Below, one piece after another: positions 13,272 through 22,080 of a DNA stretch of 23,220 nucleotides. The notes under the pieces are model-generated. The model had not been told where the DNA came from, did no database searches, and was given only the letters and a program-made list of their open reading frames with translations. Made by a program: the position numbers and the translations under genes. Position 1 is the first letter of the stretch; every line of letters starts with the position of its first letter. Source of the stretch: a virus; the IMG/VR virus record IMGVR_UViG_3300042914_001089, positions 1-23,220 of that record; one strand, 5' to 3'.

Positions 13272-15595
13272 TTTACGAACTATTTTTGGAGGGGCAATTA
13301 GTTGATATCCGGCAGGATTTAGGGATGCAGCTTAGTTACAATATTGATGACGTTAATAAGTACGGCAGCAGGGATACATCATTCAGCAAAACGATTGTTT
13401 TACCGGGTACGGCAAAGAACAATAAGATACTGGGTTTTGTGGGGGAGTTAGGGAGCAATAACCCATATTTGCCCGGCAATGAGAATATAGGCGTTAATTT
13501 CAACGTGGCGCAAACCACTAAGGCAGAACTAAGGGCGAACGGTCTTTTGCTTTTAAAGGGCGTTTTTAGGCTTACAGGGATTGTAAAGGAGCGGGACATG
13601 ATAGAGTATGAGGGCAATCTATTTGGTGAGCTTGGCGGGTTTATTGCAGCCATTGGGGCAGATAAGTTAGAGGATTTAGATTTCAGCGAATATAATCACA
13701 CGTACACACGGGATAACATTGTAAAAAGTTGGGGCGATACTGTTAAAACTAAGTTGATAACATTTACATCTTCATTAAAAAGAATAAGATACTCAGGTAT
13801 AAATGATTCATCTTTATATGTAGCTGGTCAAACAATAACTATATCAGGGTCTGTTAGTAATAACGGAGTTTATACAATAGTATCTGCAAGTTATAGTCTT
13901 TTTACTGGCAATACTATTATTGTTCAGGAATCTATTGTAAATGAAACGGTAACTTGTCAAATAACTATTCCGGGTACAGGCGGATACTATTACCCATTGA
14001 TTGATTATGGCACCTACTCAACACCTGAGAAAAACCCCGGCAGGGTAAAAGTTGATTATGATTACAGGACATTCCGCCCGGCGTTATTTGTGAAAGAGTA
14101 TATTGATAAGATGTTTGAGCCGAGCGGTTACACTTATGAAAGCAGTTTTTTTGATAGTGCATTTTTTAAGAAGTTAATAGTACCTAATAATTCAAAAGAA
14201 TTAAAATCATTATTTACAGACTTGTTAGATGTTTCAAGAAGTAGATATGATTTTGTATTTAATACCGAAACTCAAACTGCTTTAGATTTTAACATTGAAA
14301 ATTTAAAAAGAAGTTTTAATGATGATGGCAATCCAAATTATACATACACTGGATCTCAATCTAAATTAAAATTTAATTATAAATTTTCCGGACGTGTAAG
14401 ATGGTATTCGGTATCTTTTAGAGCTAACAGATATCTTTATATAAGATTATTTAAAAATTCAACTTTAATAAAACAATATTCTTTTGATAGCAATAGCGGG
14501 TTATTTTTTAATTATAGTATTGAGGATTCAATTGAAATTGACTTTAATACAAATGATACTTTTTATTTTGATGTTTATTATAGGAGCATTGATATTGGAG
14601 ATTATTATTTAGATTTTAATTATTTACGTGTTAATTCAACTAATCCAATACTTACTGATGCTATATTAAACGAAAATATTTTAATTAAATATAGCATCCC
14701 TCGTAACATCCTGCAAAAAGATTTCTTTGTATGGATTATGAAAATGTTTAATTTGTACATCACTGAAGATAAGGTAAAGGAAAAACATTTATTAATTGAG
14801 CCGTATGTAGATTATTACGACTTATCGGAGTCAAAGGATTGGACTTATAAAGTTGCAAGGGATAAGGCGTGGAATATTAAACCTATGGGAATGTTGATTG
14901 GAAGATTATTTGAGTATAAGTACAAAGATGATAACGACTTTTACAATGAAGGCTACAAAAAGAAATACAACATTCCGTATGGTTCACGCTTAGAAGATAC
15001 ATCTTTCCAATTTGCAAAGGATAAGCAAACGATTGAAATAGGATTTTCGCCGTCCGTGTTAATCCAATATCAGGGGACTGATAAGGTAGTAACTGCCATT
15101 TACAAAAAGTCGTCGGGTAATGCAGTGGATCAGGAAGAGCGGATGGATAGCAATATCAGGATAATGATGGCAAAGAAAATGACGGGGGTTACAAGTTGGT
15201 ATATCCGCAATAACGATGCCGATCCTGCAAGTGCTAACTTAGGCGCTGCCTTAACGGTTTACGGATATGCTGGTCATTTTGACGACCCTGTGAACCCTAC
15301 AAAGGATATAAATTTCGGGGCGGCTTCTGAGATTTATTTTGACCCTGTTACATATCCATCAACTAATTTATTCAATGATTACTGGAGCGGATACATTGCT
15401 GAGATAGCGGACAAAGATAGCAAGCTATTGACGTGTCATGTTTACCTTACTGATTTAGATATAGCGCAACTTGATTTCAGCAAACCTGTATTTATTGATG
15501 GGGTGTTATGGCGGATAAATAAGGTAATGGATTACGATGCAACGAGCGGCGAATTAACAAAAGTTGAACTATTAAAAGTTATAAATAATGGCTAA
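13268..15595 (+). CDS. Large tail/baseplate hub-like protein, 775 aa
   Basis: The N-terminal 150 residues (MIYELFLEGQLVDIRQDLGM, then SFSKTIVLPGTAKNNK) and the C-terminal half (IPRNILQKDFFVWIMKMFNL, LLIEPYVDYYDLS, FEYKYKDDNDFYNEGYKKK) match what I know as a conserved Bacteroidetes-phage tail protein, probably at the tail tip or baseplate. It lies immediately before the tape measure gene, fitting that place. Two stretches stand out as much more A/T-rich than the rest: about residues 160-235, containing a small beta domain (VAGQTITISGSVSNNGVYTI and a GNTIIVQESIVNETV ending), and about 297-478, a beta-rich module. Both look like inserted modules in a mosaic virion protein. Host recognition or fibre-like roles for them are possible but not shown. 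Confidence 0.6.
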   Translation: MIYELFLEGQLVDIRQDLGMQLSYNIDDVNKYGSRDTSFSKTIVLPGTAKNNKILGFVGELGSNNPYLPGNENIGVNFNVAQTTKAELRANGLLLLKGVFRLTGIVKERDMIEYEGNLFGELGGFIAAIGADKLEDLDFSEYNHTYTRDNIVKSWGDTVKTKLITFTSSLKRIRYSGINDSSLYVAGQTITISGSVSNNGVYTIVSASYSLFTGNTIIVQESIVNETVTCQITIPGTGGYYYPLIDYGTYSTPEKNPGRVKVDYDYRTFRPALFVKEYIDKMFEPSGYTYESSFFDSAFFKKLIVPNNSKELKSLFTDLLDVSRSRYDFVFNTETQTALDFNIENLKRSFNDDGNPNYTYTGSQSKLKFNYKFSGRVRWYSVSFRANRYLYIRLFKNSTLIKQYSFDSNSGLFFNYSIEDSIEIDFNTNDTFYFDVYYRSIDIGDYYLDFNYLRVNSTNPILTDAILNENILIKYSIPRNILQKDFFVWIMKMFNLYITEDKVKEKHLLIEPYVDYYDLSESKDWTYKVARDKAWNIKPMGMLIGRLFEYKYKDDNDFYNEGYKKKYNIPYGSRLEDTSFQFAKDKQTIEIGFSPSVLIQYQGTDKVVTAIYKKSSGNAVDQEERMDSNIRIMMAKKMTGVTSWYIRNNDADPASANLGAALTVYGYAGHFDDPVNPTKDINFGAASEIYFDPVTYPSTNLFNDYWSGYIAEIADKDSKLLTCHVYLTDLDIAQLDFSKPVFIDGVLWRINKVMDYDATSGELTKVELLKVINNG

Positions 15596-17585
15596 GCAGG
15601 AAGTAGGTTTAAAGATAGATGTTGATGTATCGTCGGTGGGCAATATGAAGCAGCAACTAAGGGCCGCAACGAATGAGCTGGTGGCAATGAATGAGAAATT
15701 TGGCAGCACGTCAAAGGAAGCCGTAGCAGCGGCTCAAAGGGTGGCGGGGCTTAAGGATGCTATTGGCGATGCTAAGGCGCTGGCAGAAACATTCAATCCG
15801 GATAAGAAGTTTGTAGCGTTGGGTGGGGCGGTGCAGGGTGCAGCAGCGGGCTTTTCCGCTTTGCAGGGTGCGATGGGTTTATTTGGAGCTGAGAGTAAGG
15901 AAGTAGAGCAAATGCTTTTAAAGGTACAATCCGCGATGGCATTGCAGCAAGGGATTAGTGGAATAGCAAATGCGATGGATTCCTTTAAACTATTAGCAGG
16001 TCAAATAGCCACTTCAAGTTTTGCATTAAAAGCAAATGCAGTAGCTACAAATTTGGCATCTGGCGCAATGAAGCTGTTTGGTGTATCGGTTGCAACAACA
16101 TCGAATGCTTTTAGGGTTTTAAAAGGTGCAATTATTGCTACCGGTATCGGTGCGTTAATTGTAATTGTAGGCGAACTTGTTAATGTTTTAATGGATGTAG
16201 CTGATTCATCTGATGAAGCTGCAGCGGCTCAAAAGCGATTAGAGAAAGCTCAAAAAGATGCTGCCGATGCTATTGAGTTGCAAAACAAAATGCTTGAGGG
16301 TCAAATTGACCTTGCTAAAAGAAATACAGATTTAGCTGTTAATCGTGCAAAGGCCACAGGAGCGAGTGAGGAAGAGATAACAAAATTAACACGCGATGGG
16401 ATATTAAAACGCCAAAAACTACTTAAAGATGATTTAGAACAAAGGGGAACTAATGATGCACAATATTTTGAAAAACTAAAAGAATTTAGTAAAGTAAATA
16501 ATGAGCTTGAAGATTTTGATTTAAATAATCAAATTAAAAGAAGGGAGAAATTAGATGCAGATAGAGAAAAACGTATTGCAAAAGATTCTGAAAAAGCAAA
16601 AAAGAAAAAAGAGGAAGTCGAAGCCGAAAAAAAGCGCCTTGCTGAATTGCAAAAAAATACAGAAGAGTTTTTAAAACAAAATGCAAAACGTACAAAAGAA
16701 TTACAAGACCAATTAAGGCTTTCAGCAATAACAGATGAAAAGGAGAAAGCAAAGGTTGAGAATCAAATTAAATTTCAAAATGAATTAGATGCTGAAACGG
16801 AAAGATTTAAGGCGGGAGAATTAAGACTTGAGCAATATTTATTAAACCTTGCATTGATTAGGCAAAGATATGCTAATGATCAAAAGGCAAAAGATGAAGA
16901 AGATAAAAATGCTGAATTAACAAAACAATCCGAAAAGTTATTAAAGGATGCCGAAAATGATGCACTTTCTTTTGAGGAAAGATTAGCAAAAATACAGGAG
17001 CGTCAGGCGTTAGAAAATCAAATTGTTTTTGCATCTGAGGAAGATCGTAAAAAGTTTATTGCTGAAAATGAAAAGGCAATTACGGATATTAAACTTTTAG
17101 AAGGTCAGGTAAGAACGGCTAATGCACAATTTGCGGCTGATCAGCTTTCTGCCATTGCTGCCATTGCGGGTCAGGATACAGCGGCGGGTAAGGCTTTGAG
17201 TGTGGCGGCTGCAACTATATCTACATATTTATCTGCACAAAAAGCGTATGAATCGCAATTTAAACCTGTTGCGATTGTTGATAGTCCGATACGTGGTGCT
17301 ATTGCAGCGGGTGTAGCCATTGCTACGGGTATTGCTAATGTTCGTAAAATATTATCGGTTCAGGTACCCGGCGGGCGTGGTGGTGGCGGTGGCGCTGGCA
17401 TTTCAACAGCCGCACCTGTTGCTCCTCAACTTTCCCCACAGGTTACAGCCACACAGGTAAATACGGCGGCGGTCAATCAATTAGGCAATCAGGCAACAAG
17501 GGCGTATGTTTTGAATAGCGACATTCAGAACAACGATCAAAGAAATGCGTATATAAATAGAAATGCATCAATAGGAAATCCTTAA
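15588..17585 (+). CDS. Tail tape measure protein, 665 aa
   Basis: The protein has the usual tape measure layout: an Ala-rich helical N-terminus (LRAATNELVAMNEKFGSTSK), a hydrophobic segment at about 182-205 (IIATGIGALIVIVGELVNVL), a long charged coiled coil (about 210-500), a second Ala-rich stretch near 545-590, a Gly-rich patch GGRGGGGGAG, and a Bacteroidetes-type tail with TRAYVLNSDIQNNDQRNAYI. The protein sets tail length and may leave with DNA during ejection. Using the common figure of about 0.15 nm per residue, 665 residues imply a tail near 100 nm, a modest siphovirus tail. The coiled-coil part is more A/T-rich than the ends. It overlaps the hub-like gene by 8 bases. Confidence 0.85.
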   Translation: MAKQEVGLKIDVDVSSVGNMKQQLRAATNELVAMNEKFGSTSKEAVAAAQRVAGLKDAIGDAKALAETFNPDKKFVALGGAVQGAAAGFSALQGAMGLFGAESKEVEQMLLKVQSAMALQQGISGIANAMDSFKLLAGQIATSSFALKANAVATNLASGAMKLFGVSVATTSNAFRVLKGAIIATGIGALIVIVGELVNVLMDVADSSDEAAAAQKRLEKAQKDAADAIELQNKMLEGQIDLAKRNTDLAVNRAKATGASEEEITKLTRDGILKRQKLLKDDLEQRGTNDAQYFEKLKEFSKVNNELEDFDLNNQIKRREKLDADREKRIAKDSEKAKKKKEEVEAEKKRLAELQKNTEEFLKQNAKRTKELQDQLRLSAITDEKEKAKVENQIKFQNELDAETERFKAGELRLEQYLLNLALIRQRYANDQKAKDEEDKNAELTKQSEKLLKDAENDALSFEERLAKIQERQALENQIVFASEEDRKKFIAENEKAITDIKLLEGQVRTANAQFAADQLSAIAAIAGQDTAAGKALSVAAATISTYLSAQKAYESQFKPVAIVDSPIRGAIAAGVAIATGIANVRKILSVQVPGGRGGGGGAGISTAAPVAPQLSPQVTATQVNTAAVNQLGNQATRAYVLNSDIQNNDQRNAYINRNASIGNP

Positions 17586-17595
17586 ATTTACATAA

Positions 17596-18519
17596 ATGGA
17601 AAAGATACTACCAGTATATAAACTGACAATAAAAGAAGATATTGAGAGCGGCGTTGAGGTCGATGCCGTTGCCTTAGTTGATGTGCCTGCTATTGGTGTT
17701 GGCTTTTACGCTTTTAACGAACAGCAATTTGAAAGTTATAGCGATTATCCTAAGCAAGCGAGTGAAAACGCAAAGGTAGCTTTGAGATGGGCTGAAGAGA
17801 ATGGGTGGGGTGATTGCGGTACGGCGGTCGGAAAAAAAAGAGCTAACGATTTGGCAGACGGTAGACCTTTGTCGAGGGATACGATTGCACGTATGGCAGC
17901 ATTTGAAAGGCATAGGCAAAACTCAGATAAAGAGCTTGGCGATGGCTGTGGGCGGCTTATGTGGTTAGCGTGGGGCGGTGATGCGGGTGTTGAATGGGCG
18001 CAAAGAAAACTTGAGCAAATAGATAGGGAAAAGATGCAAGCCTTTGCAGTTGTAAATGAAGAGGAGCGAATTGTAGTTGGTCCCGCAATGATACCCGATA
18101 AAAAGATATTTAGGCGTGATGAAGATGGCACAGAATACGAGGTGTTTTTTACAAAAGAAACAATCCGTATCATTGCCGAAAAGTTTTTTAAAAAGGGATT
18201 CCAGACAAACGGTAACGAAATGCACAATAGCGCAAAGCCTGTGGATTTGGTTTTCTTTCAGTCATGGATAGCAGATGAAAGTAAAGGCATTCCTAAAATG
18301 AAGCAGTTTGAAAGCCTGCCCGATGGCACGTGGTTTTTAGGCGCAAAGATTAACGCTGAAGAATCATGGGCAAAGGTAAAGGATGGCACCTTTAAAGGAT
18401 TCAGCGTGGAGGGTATGTTTGATATGATGCCTATTAAAATGTCAATGAAGATGTCAGAGGAAGCGGCGGCAAAGTTAGTCGTTAATCAGTTAAAAGAACT
18501 TTTGCAAAATGTCAGCTAA
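17596..18519 (+). CDS. XkdF-like prohead protease with an inserted domain, 307 aa
   Basis: The start (MEKILPVYKLTIKEDIESGV followed by EVDAVALVDVPAIG) and the C-terminal half (VGPAMIPDKKIFRRDEDGTE, TKETIRIIAEKFFKK, NEMHN with His210, GTFKGFSVEGMF with Ser270) match the XkdF group, whose members are thought to be HK97/herpesvirus-like prohead proteases using His and Ser. Between them, residues 51-143 hold an extra domain (YPKQASENAKVALRWAEENG, WGDCGTAVGKKRANDL, SRDTIARMAAF, DGCGRLMWLAWGG, GVEWAQRKLEQID) that occurs in other phage proteins and whose role I do not know. The protease would trim the scaffold and capsid during head maturation. It lies before the scaffold and capsid genes, as expected, but a glycosyltransferase stands between. 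Confidence 0.75.
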   Translation: MEKILPVYKLTIKEDIESGVEVDAVALVDVPAIGVGFYAFNEQQFESYSDYPKQASENAKVALRWAEENGWGDCGTAVGKKRANDLADGRPLSRDTIARMAAFERHRQNSDKELGDGCGRLMWLAWGGDAGVEWAQRKLEQIDREKMQAFAVVNEEERIVVGPAMIPDKKIFRRDEDGTEYEVFFTKETIRIIAEKFFKKGFQTNGNEMHNSAKPVDLVFFQSWIADESKGIPKMKQFESLPDGTWFLGAKINAEESWAKVKDGTFKGFSVEGMFDMMPIKMSMKMSEEAAAKLVVNQLKELLQNVS

Positions 18520-18787
18520 TTTACAGGCGATACCATTAGGGCTTATAGGTGTAAAGCCTTATATTGAGTTTGTAGTTGAAAAGGGTTTTTCTGTTATGGA
18601 GCCTGACGATACTACATTGCAAGATGATGCTTTTTCGAGTGCGCCCTCGGTTTATATTGATGGGCTGCTATTGACTTATTTGGCGCTTAATAGCAGAAGG
18701 TATGTGAGTTATGACCCATCCACGAAAACAATAACTTTAAATAATGCAGGTGTAAATGAAGGTGAGGTCGTTCAAATATTTTTATAA
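18509..18787 (+). CDS. Small putative virion protein, 92 aa
   Basis: The product begins MSANLQAIPLGLIGVKPYIE and ends SYDPSTKTITLNNAGVNEGE followed by VVQIFL. The C-terminal beta stretch 'DPSTKTITLNNxGVNEGEVVQI' resembles small Bacteroidetes-phage proteins near capsid genes, possibly a head decoration or a short fibre-like piece; I cannot assign a function. It overlaps the protease gene by 11 bases and is followed 17 bases later by the glycosyltransferase. No signal peptide or membrane segment is visible. Confidence 0.6.
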   Translation: MSANLQAIPLGLIGVKPYIEFVVEKGFSVMEPDDTTLQDDAFSSAPSVYIDGLLLTYLALNSRRYVSYDPSTKTITLNNAGVNEGEVVQIFL

Positions 18788-18804
18788 TCAAACCAATCAA
18801 CAAA

Positions 18805-19800
18805 ATGAAAATCTTAGTTTTAACGCAATCCTTCAGCGGTTGTGGGTACCACAGGCTTATGCTTCCTGTTTCTTTAATGGCAAAGGATAAAGCACGAATA
18901 ACGGATGTTTTTCCTGAAGATTTTGACTACGACATTGTGAACATTAACAGGCTATGGCCTAAAGATGATTTAATAGAGCTTCGCAAAAAGCACGGGTTTA
19001 AATTAGTTGTCGATGTCGATGATTTTTGGATTTTAGATAATTGGCATTTGGACTTTGATACCTACAATCAACATAATGTCGATTCAAGAATAATAAAGCA
19101 CATACGGGAAGCGGACTTAGTTACCTGCACCCATGAGCGGTTGGCGGAAAGGGTTTACCCTCATAATAAAAATGTTGAGATATTACCGAATGCAATACCC
19201 TACGGCCAAAATCAATTTACAAGCGAACGCAATGACTCTGATTTGGTAAGGTTGTTTTGGGCGGGTGGCATTTCGCATGAGCAGGATTTGAAAATACTTA
19301 AGCCTGTAATGAAGCGGCTATTGAATAGCGATTTAAAAGATAAGGTGCAAACGGTTGTTGGCGGTTATTCAGATAGCAATATAACGGAGCAAACTATTTG
19401 GAAAAAGATGGTAAGCTACTTTACGGCGGATGCGCTTTTACCAAATATGGCTTATAGGGGTTTGCCTGTGTTTGAGTATTATCAAATGTATTTAGAGAGC
19501 GATATTAAACTAATCCCTTTGCGAAAAAGTACCTTCAACGGGTATAAATCAAACCTAAAGATATTAGAAGCGGCGGGAAAGGGTATACCTGTGATTGTTT
19601 CAAAGGTTAATCCTTATTTGGGCTTCCCTGAAGATGTAGTGTATTATGAGAACTGGGATAAAAATATTAGGGCGCTGGTTGAGGATAAGGATTTAAGAGA
19701 GGGCAAAGGCAAAGAACTTTTTGAATATTGCCATAAACATTTTAATTTTGATGCAATCAATACCCGCCGCAAAGATTTGTTTAAAAGTTTGTGTTCATAG
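18805..19800 (+). CDS. GT-B (GT4-like) glycosyltransferase, 331 aa
   Basis: The N-terminal half has MKILVLTQSFSGCGYHRLML, then KLVVDVDDFWILDNWH (66-81), with Asp-rich D.DD.W, and TCTHERLAERV followed by NVEILPNAI (123-131), the linker pattern of GT-B enzymes. The C-terminal half shows LFWAGGISHEQD (150-161) and FNGYKSNLKILEAAGKGIPV (244-263), carrying Glu255 and the 'LEaaa.G.PvI' motif of GT4 donor sites. It should transfer a sugar from a nucleotide-sugar donor in the cytosol; the acceptor is unknown. Its place between protease and scaffold/capsid genes suggests the acceptor might be a virion protein, but a host surface glycan is equally possible. A terminator follows at 19824. Confidence 0.8.
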   Translation: MKILVLTQSFSGCGYHRLMLPVSLMAKDKARITDVFPEDFDYDIVNINRLWPKDDLIELRKKHGFKLVVDVDDFWILDNWHLDFDTYNQHNVDSRIIKHIREADLVTCTHERLAERVYPHNKNVEILPNAIPYGQNQFTSERNDSDLVRLFWAGGISHEQDLKILKPVMKRLLNSDLKDKVQTVVGGYSDSNITEQTIWKKMVSYFTADALLPNMAYRGLPVFEYYQMYLESDIKLIPLRKSTFNGYKSNLKILEAAGKGIPVIVSKVNPYLGFPEDVVYYENWDKNIRALVEDKDLREGKGKELFEYCHKHFNFDAINTRRKDLFKSLCS

Positions 19801-19823
19801 TTTTTTAGTTTAGGTTAAGAAAT

Positions 19824-19852
19824 ACCCCTGCTTTTCTAAGTGGGGGTTTTTT
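19824..19852 (+). terminator. Rho-independent terminator after the glycosyltransferase
   Basis: ACCCCTGCTT (19824-19833) pairs with AAGTGGGGGT (19838-19847) at 8 of 10 positions around a TTCT loop, then runs into T-rich sequence. Confidence 0.65.
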
Positions 19853-19908
19853 ATATCTTATTAATTTTCAATTAGTTACAAAGCAAAATATCCATAAATA
19901 TATGTATT

Positions 19909-19921
19909 GGTATTTATTTGC
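19909..19921 (+). promoter_or_regulatory. GGTATTTAT leader element, copy 2
   Basis: GGTATTTAT (19909-19917) lies four bases before the ATG at 19922, downstream of the terminator at 19824. Only this core is shared with the other two copies; the spacer to the terminator is longer. Confidence 0.3.
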
Positions 19922-20506
19922 ATGAACCCAATCGAATTATTACAAAAAGTCAAAGCGCTGGTTTTCGAGGAAACCATGCCTGAGAAAAAAGATGAAAAGG
20001 AGATGGCTATGCCTGAACCTGAAAAAAAAGAATTTGGCGGTTATATGCTTAAAGATGGCACTGAGGTTTACATTGATAAATTAGAGGTTGGTGGTGTTGT
20101 TTCTGTTGAAAAGGAAACAATGGCGCCCGCTCCTGTTGGAGAACATGAGCTTGCAGATGGTACGGTAATCGTACTCGGAGAGGGTGGTGTTATCAGTGAA
20201 ATCAAACCCGCTGCAGCCGTTGAGCCTGAAGCACCAGCTGCTGAAGATTTAGGCAAAAAGTACGAAGAGAAATTCTCTGCTTATGATGCCAAATTTTCTG
20301 CATTGGAAAATGAAAACGCAAACCTTAAAGCAGCCTTCGCAAAGTCTGAAGATGCTATCAAAGGTCTGTTTGAGTTAGTTGAGAAACTTGTAAAAGAACC
20401 TACAACCGAACCCAGCGAGCCTGTGAAAAGCGGTTTTAAATTCGGTAAGCAAGTGGATAACAAAGAAGAAAAATTAAATAGTCTTATTAACCTTTTTAAA
20501 CAATAA
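19922..20506 (+). CDS. Scaffold-like protein, 194 aa
   Basis: The ATG at 19922 gives MNPIELLQKVKALVFEETMP, then a Glu/Lys/Pro-rich stretch. Two short beta units follow, at 43-62 (LKDGTEVYIDKLEVGGVVSV) and 78-95 (LADGTVIVLGEGGVISEI). A coiled coil occupies about 111-160 and the end is KFGKQVDNKEEKLNSLINLF. Acidic, coiled-coil proteins directly before the major capsid gene are the usual scaffolds of phage heads, and the tandem 'L.DGt.v....GgvvsV' units are typical of this type in Bacteroidetes phages. A scaffold role is inferred from position and shape. An in-frame non-ATG start at 19907 lies inside the leader and was not used. It precedes the capsid gene by six bases. Confidence 0.7.
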   Translation: MNPIELLQKVKALVFEETMPEKKDEKEMAMPEPEKKEFGGYMLKDGTEVYIDKLEVGGVVSVEKETMAPAPVGEHELADGTVIVLGEGGVISEIKPAAAVEPEAPAAEDLGKKYEEKFSAYDAKFSALENENANLKAAFAKSEDAIKGLFELVEKLVKEPTTEPSEPVKSGFKFGKQVDNKEEKLNSLINLFKQ

Positions 20507-20512
20507 ATAGAA

Positions 20513-21484
20513 ATGGCGTATAATGTAACGGGCTTAGCCGCATATACTAAGCAAAACGTAGATCTGCTGGTTAAGAACTCAGTTTTCGAAGCCCGCACAC
20601 AAAAGGAAATCCTTGCACTCGGTAACGTTCGTGTAGGTGTAAAATCTTCTGAAGCTATTGGCAGAATGGATACTGATGTATTCTTTCAAGATGATAGCGC
20701 TTGTGGATTTAACGCTTCAGGAACTACTACCTTCACTCAACGTTCTTTGACTGTCGGCAAAGTGAAAGTAAACGAAATCCTTTGCGATAAGGACTTAGAA
20801 CCTTATTACCTTCAACAATCTTTAAAGGCCGGGGGTGAGTACACTACTGCTGCATTCGCTGCTGACTACTCAGATCAAAAAGCGAAGAAAATAGCTGAAG
20901 CTCTTGAGGTTGCTTTGTGGACTGCTAACAGCACAGGAAGTGCAGGATCTAACGGGCTTTTAAACAAGTTTGATGGTATCAAAACTTTAGTAACTGCTGG
21001 TGGTGGATCGGTTGTAAATGCAAACACAACTGGATTCTACGGTACGCCTGCAACAGGGATAACTTCTACAACAATTGCAAAGAACGCAATCAATGCAGTT
21101 ATAAAAGGGTTGCCTGCTAAAATCAAAGGTAAAGATGATGTTCGTATATTCTGCGGATGGGATGTATTCGCTTATTTAATTCAGGCTTATGTGGATGCTA
21201 ACTTGTTCCACTTTGCACCTGATGCGAAGATTGATGATAACAGCGCTGCATTTACCGTTCCGGGTACATCTTATAAAGTAATCCCTGTTCACGGTTTAGA
21301 CGGCACTGATGACATCTACGCTTTCAGAATGTCTAACATCTTCTTAGGTACTGACTTACTCGATGAAGAAAATAAGTTCTGGATTCGTTGGTCTGAAGAT
21401 GATGAGAACATCAAATTCACAGCCCGCATGAAGATAGGTGTACAATTCGCCTTTGTTGATGAGATTGTGAAGTTCGAAGCCTAA
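20513..21484 (+). CDS. Major capsid protein (HK97 fold, probable)
   Basis: The 323-residue product starts MAYNVTGLAAYTKQNVDLLV and ends FTARMKIGVQFAFVDEIVKF. Its place after a scaffold-like gene, its length, and its order of segments (an N-terminal arm, a Cys-bearing CGFNASGTTTFTQRSLTV stretch with an E-loop-like region, a helical spine with AEALEVALWTANSTGS, and a beta C-terminus with TARMKIGVQFAF) fit an HK97-fold capsid. The motif KFTARMKIGV resembles the usual 'k.r.k.Gv.va' end of such proteins. This is a pattern call. A strong hairpin terminator follows at 21490, as often seen after an abundant structural gene. Confidence 0.8.
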   Translation: MAYNVTGLAAYTKQNVDLLVKNSVFEARTQKEILALGNVRVGVKSSEAIGRMDTDVFFQDDSACGFNASGTTTFTQRSLTVGKVKVNEILCDKDLEPYYLQQSLKAGGEYTTAAFAADYSDQKAKKIAEALEVALWTANSTGSAGSNGLLNKFDGIKTLVTAGGGSVVNANTTGFYGTPATGITSTTIAKNAINAVIKGLPAKIKGKDDVRIFCGWDVFAYLIQAYVDANLFHFAPDAKIDDNSAAFTVPGTSYKVIPVHGLDGTDDIYAFRMSNIFLGTDLLDEENKFWIRWSEDDENIKFTARMKIGVQFAFVDEIVKFEA

Positions 21485-21489
21485 TTTAT

Positions 21490-21513
21490 AAGGGGGTGTA
21501 AAAACCCCCTTTC
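21490..21513 (+). terminator. Terminator after the major capsid gene
   Basis: AAGGGGGT (21490-21497) pairs perfectly with ACCCCCTT (21504-21511) around a GTAAAA loop, followed by only a short T run. A second palindrome flanks it: TTTATAAG (21485-21492) with CTTATAAA (21515-21522). This could act as a terminator or as a 3'-end stabiliser. Confidence 0.7.
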
Positions 21514-21533
21514 ACTTATAAAAATTTAATACA

Positions 21534-22052
21534 ATGCCTTGCGCACTTACATCAGGTTATACATTAGACTGTAAAGACAGCTCGGGCGGTTTAGTTGAAA
21601 TATACTTTATAGAAAAAGGTAATGTTTCATCTATTGCCGAAGCGAGTGGAGTTGTAACAGGTCTTACAAAAGCATCTGGTAAAAGATTTTGGAAGTACGA
21701 ACTTCCCAAAGAAACTGGATCATTAACAGAAACAATGACAGGTAACGTTCAAAACGGAACCGTGTTTTATGCTTCTGAGTTGAAATTAGTAGTTAATAAA
21801 TTAAACGTTGCAGTACGCAATGAAATTAAATTGTTAGCGCAAAACGTACTTATTGCAGTTGCAAAAGATAATAACGGCAAATATTGGTTAGTAGGTCGCA
21901 CTCGTGGCGTTGACTTCACAACGGGCACACTCGGAACGGGTACTGCTTTCGGAGATAGAAGCGGCTTTGACCTTACCTTTGCAGGTAGTGAGCCTGAGCC
22001 GATGCTTGAGGTTAATAGCACCGTAGCCAGTGCACTTGAAACCGCAGGATAG
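21534..22052 (+). CDS. Conserved virion protein, possibly tail tube, 172 aa
   Basis: The product starts MPCALTSGYTLDCKDSSGGL and includes VEIYFIEKGNVSSI, NKLNVAVRNEIKLLAQNVLI, DNNGKYWLVGRTRGVDF, and TGTAFGDRSGFDLTFAGSEP. Such a series (CxLTSGYtLDC.ds.GG, NGkYWLlG..rGvd, TGta.gDr.Gy.LtF.G.E.pp) is a common structural protein in Bacteroidetes phages. Its beta-rich composition, length and 'YWLVG..rGvdftTGT' section fit a tail-tube-like fold, but the position after the capsid gene rather than in the tail module is unusual, so I leave it as virion protein. A terminator follows. Confidence 0.6.
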   Translation: MPCALTSGYTLDCKDSSGGLVEIYFIEKGNVSSIAEASGVVTGLTKASGKRFWKYELPKETGSLTETMTGNVQNGTVFYASELKLVVNKLNVAVRNEIKLLAQNVLIAVAKDNNGKYWLVGRTRGVDFTTGTLGTGTAFGDRSGFDLTFAGSEPEPMLEVNSTVASALETAG

Positions 22053-22080
22053 TTTGTTTTGTTGATTGGTTTGATTTTGA

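Noticed and set aside
17674-18227. Several leftward frames across the protease gene (to 160 residues)
   Set aside because: They oppose a clear XkdF-like protein with catalytic His and Ser; no promoter or start context supports them.
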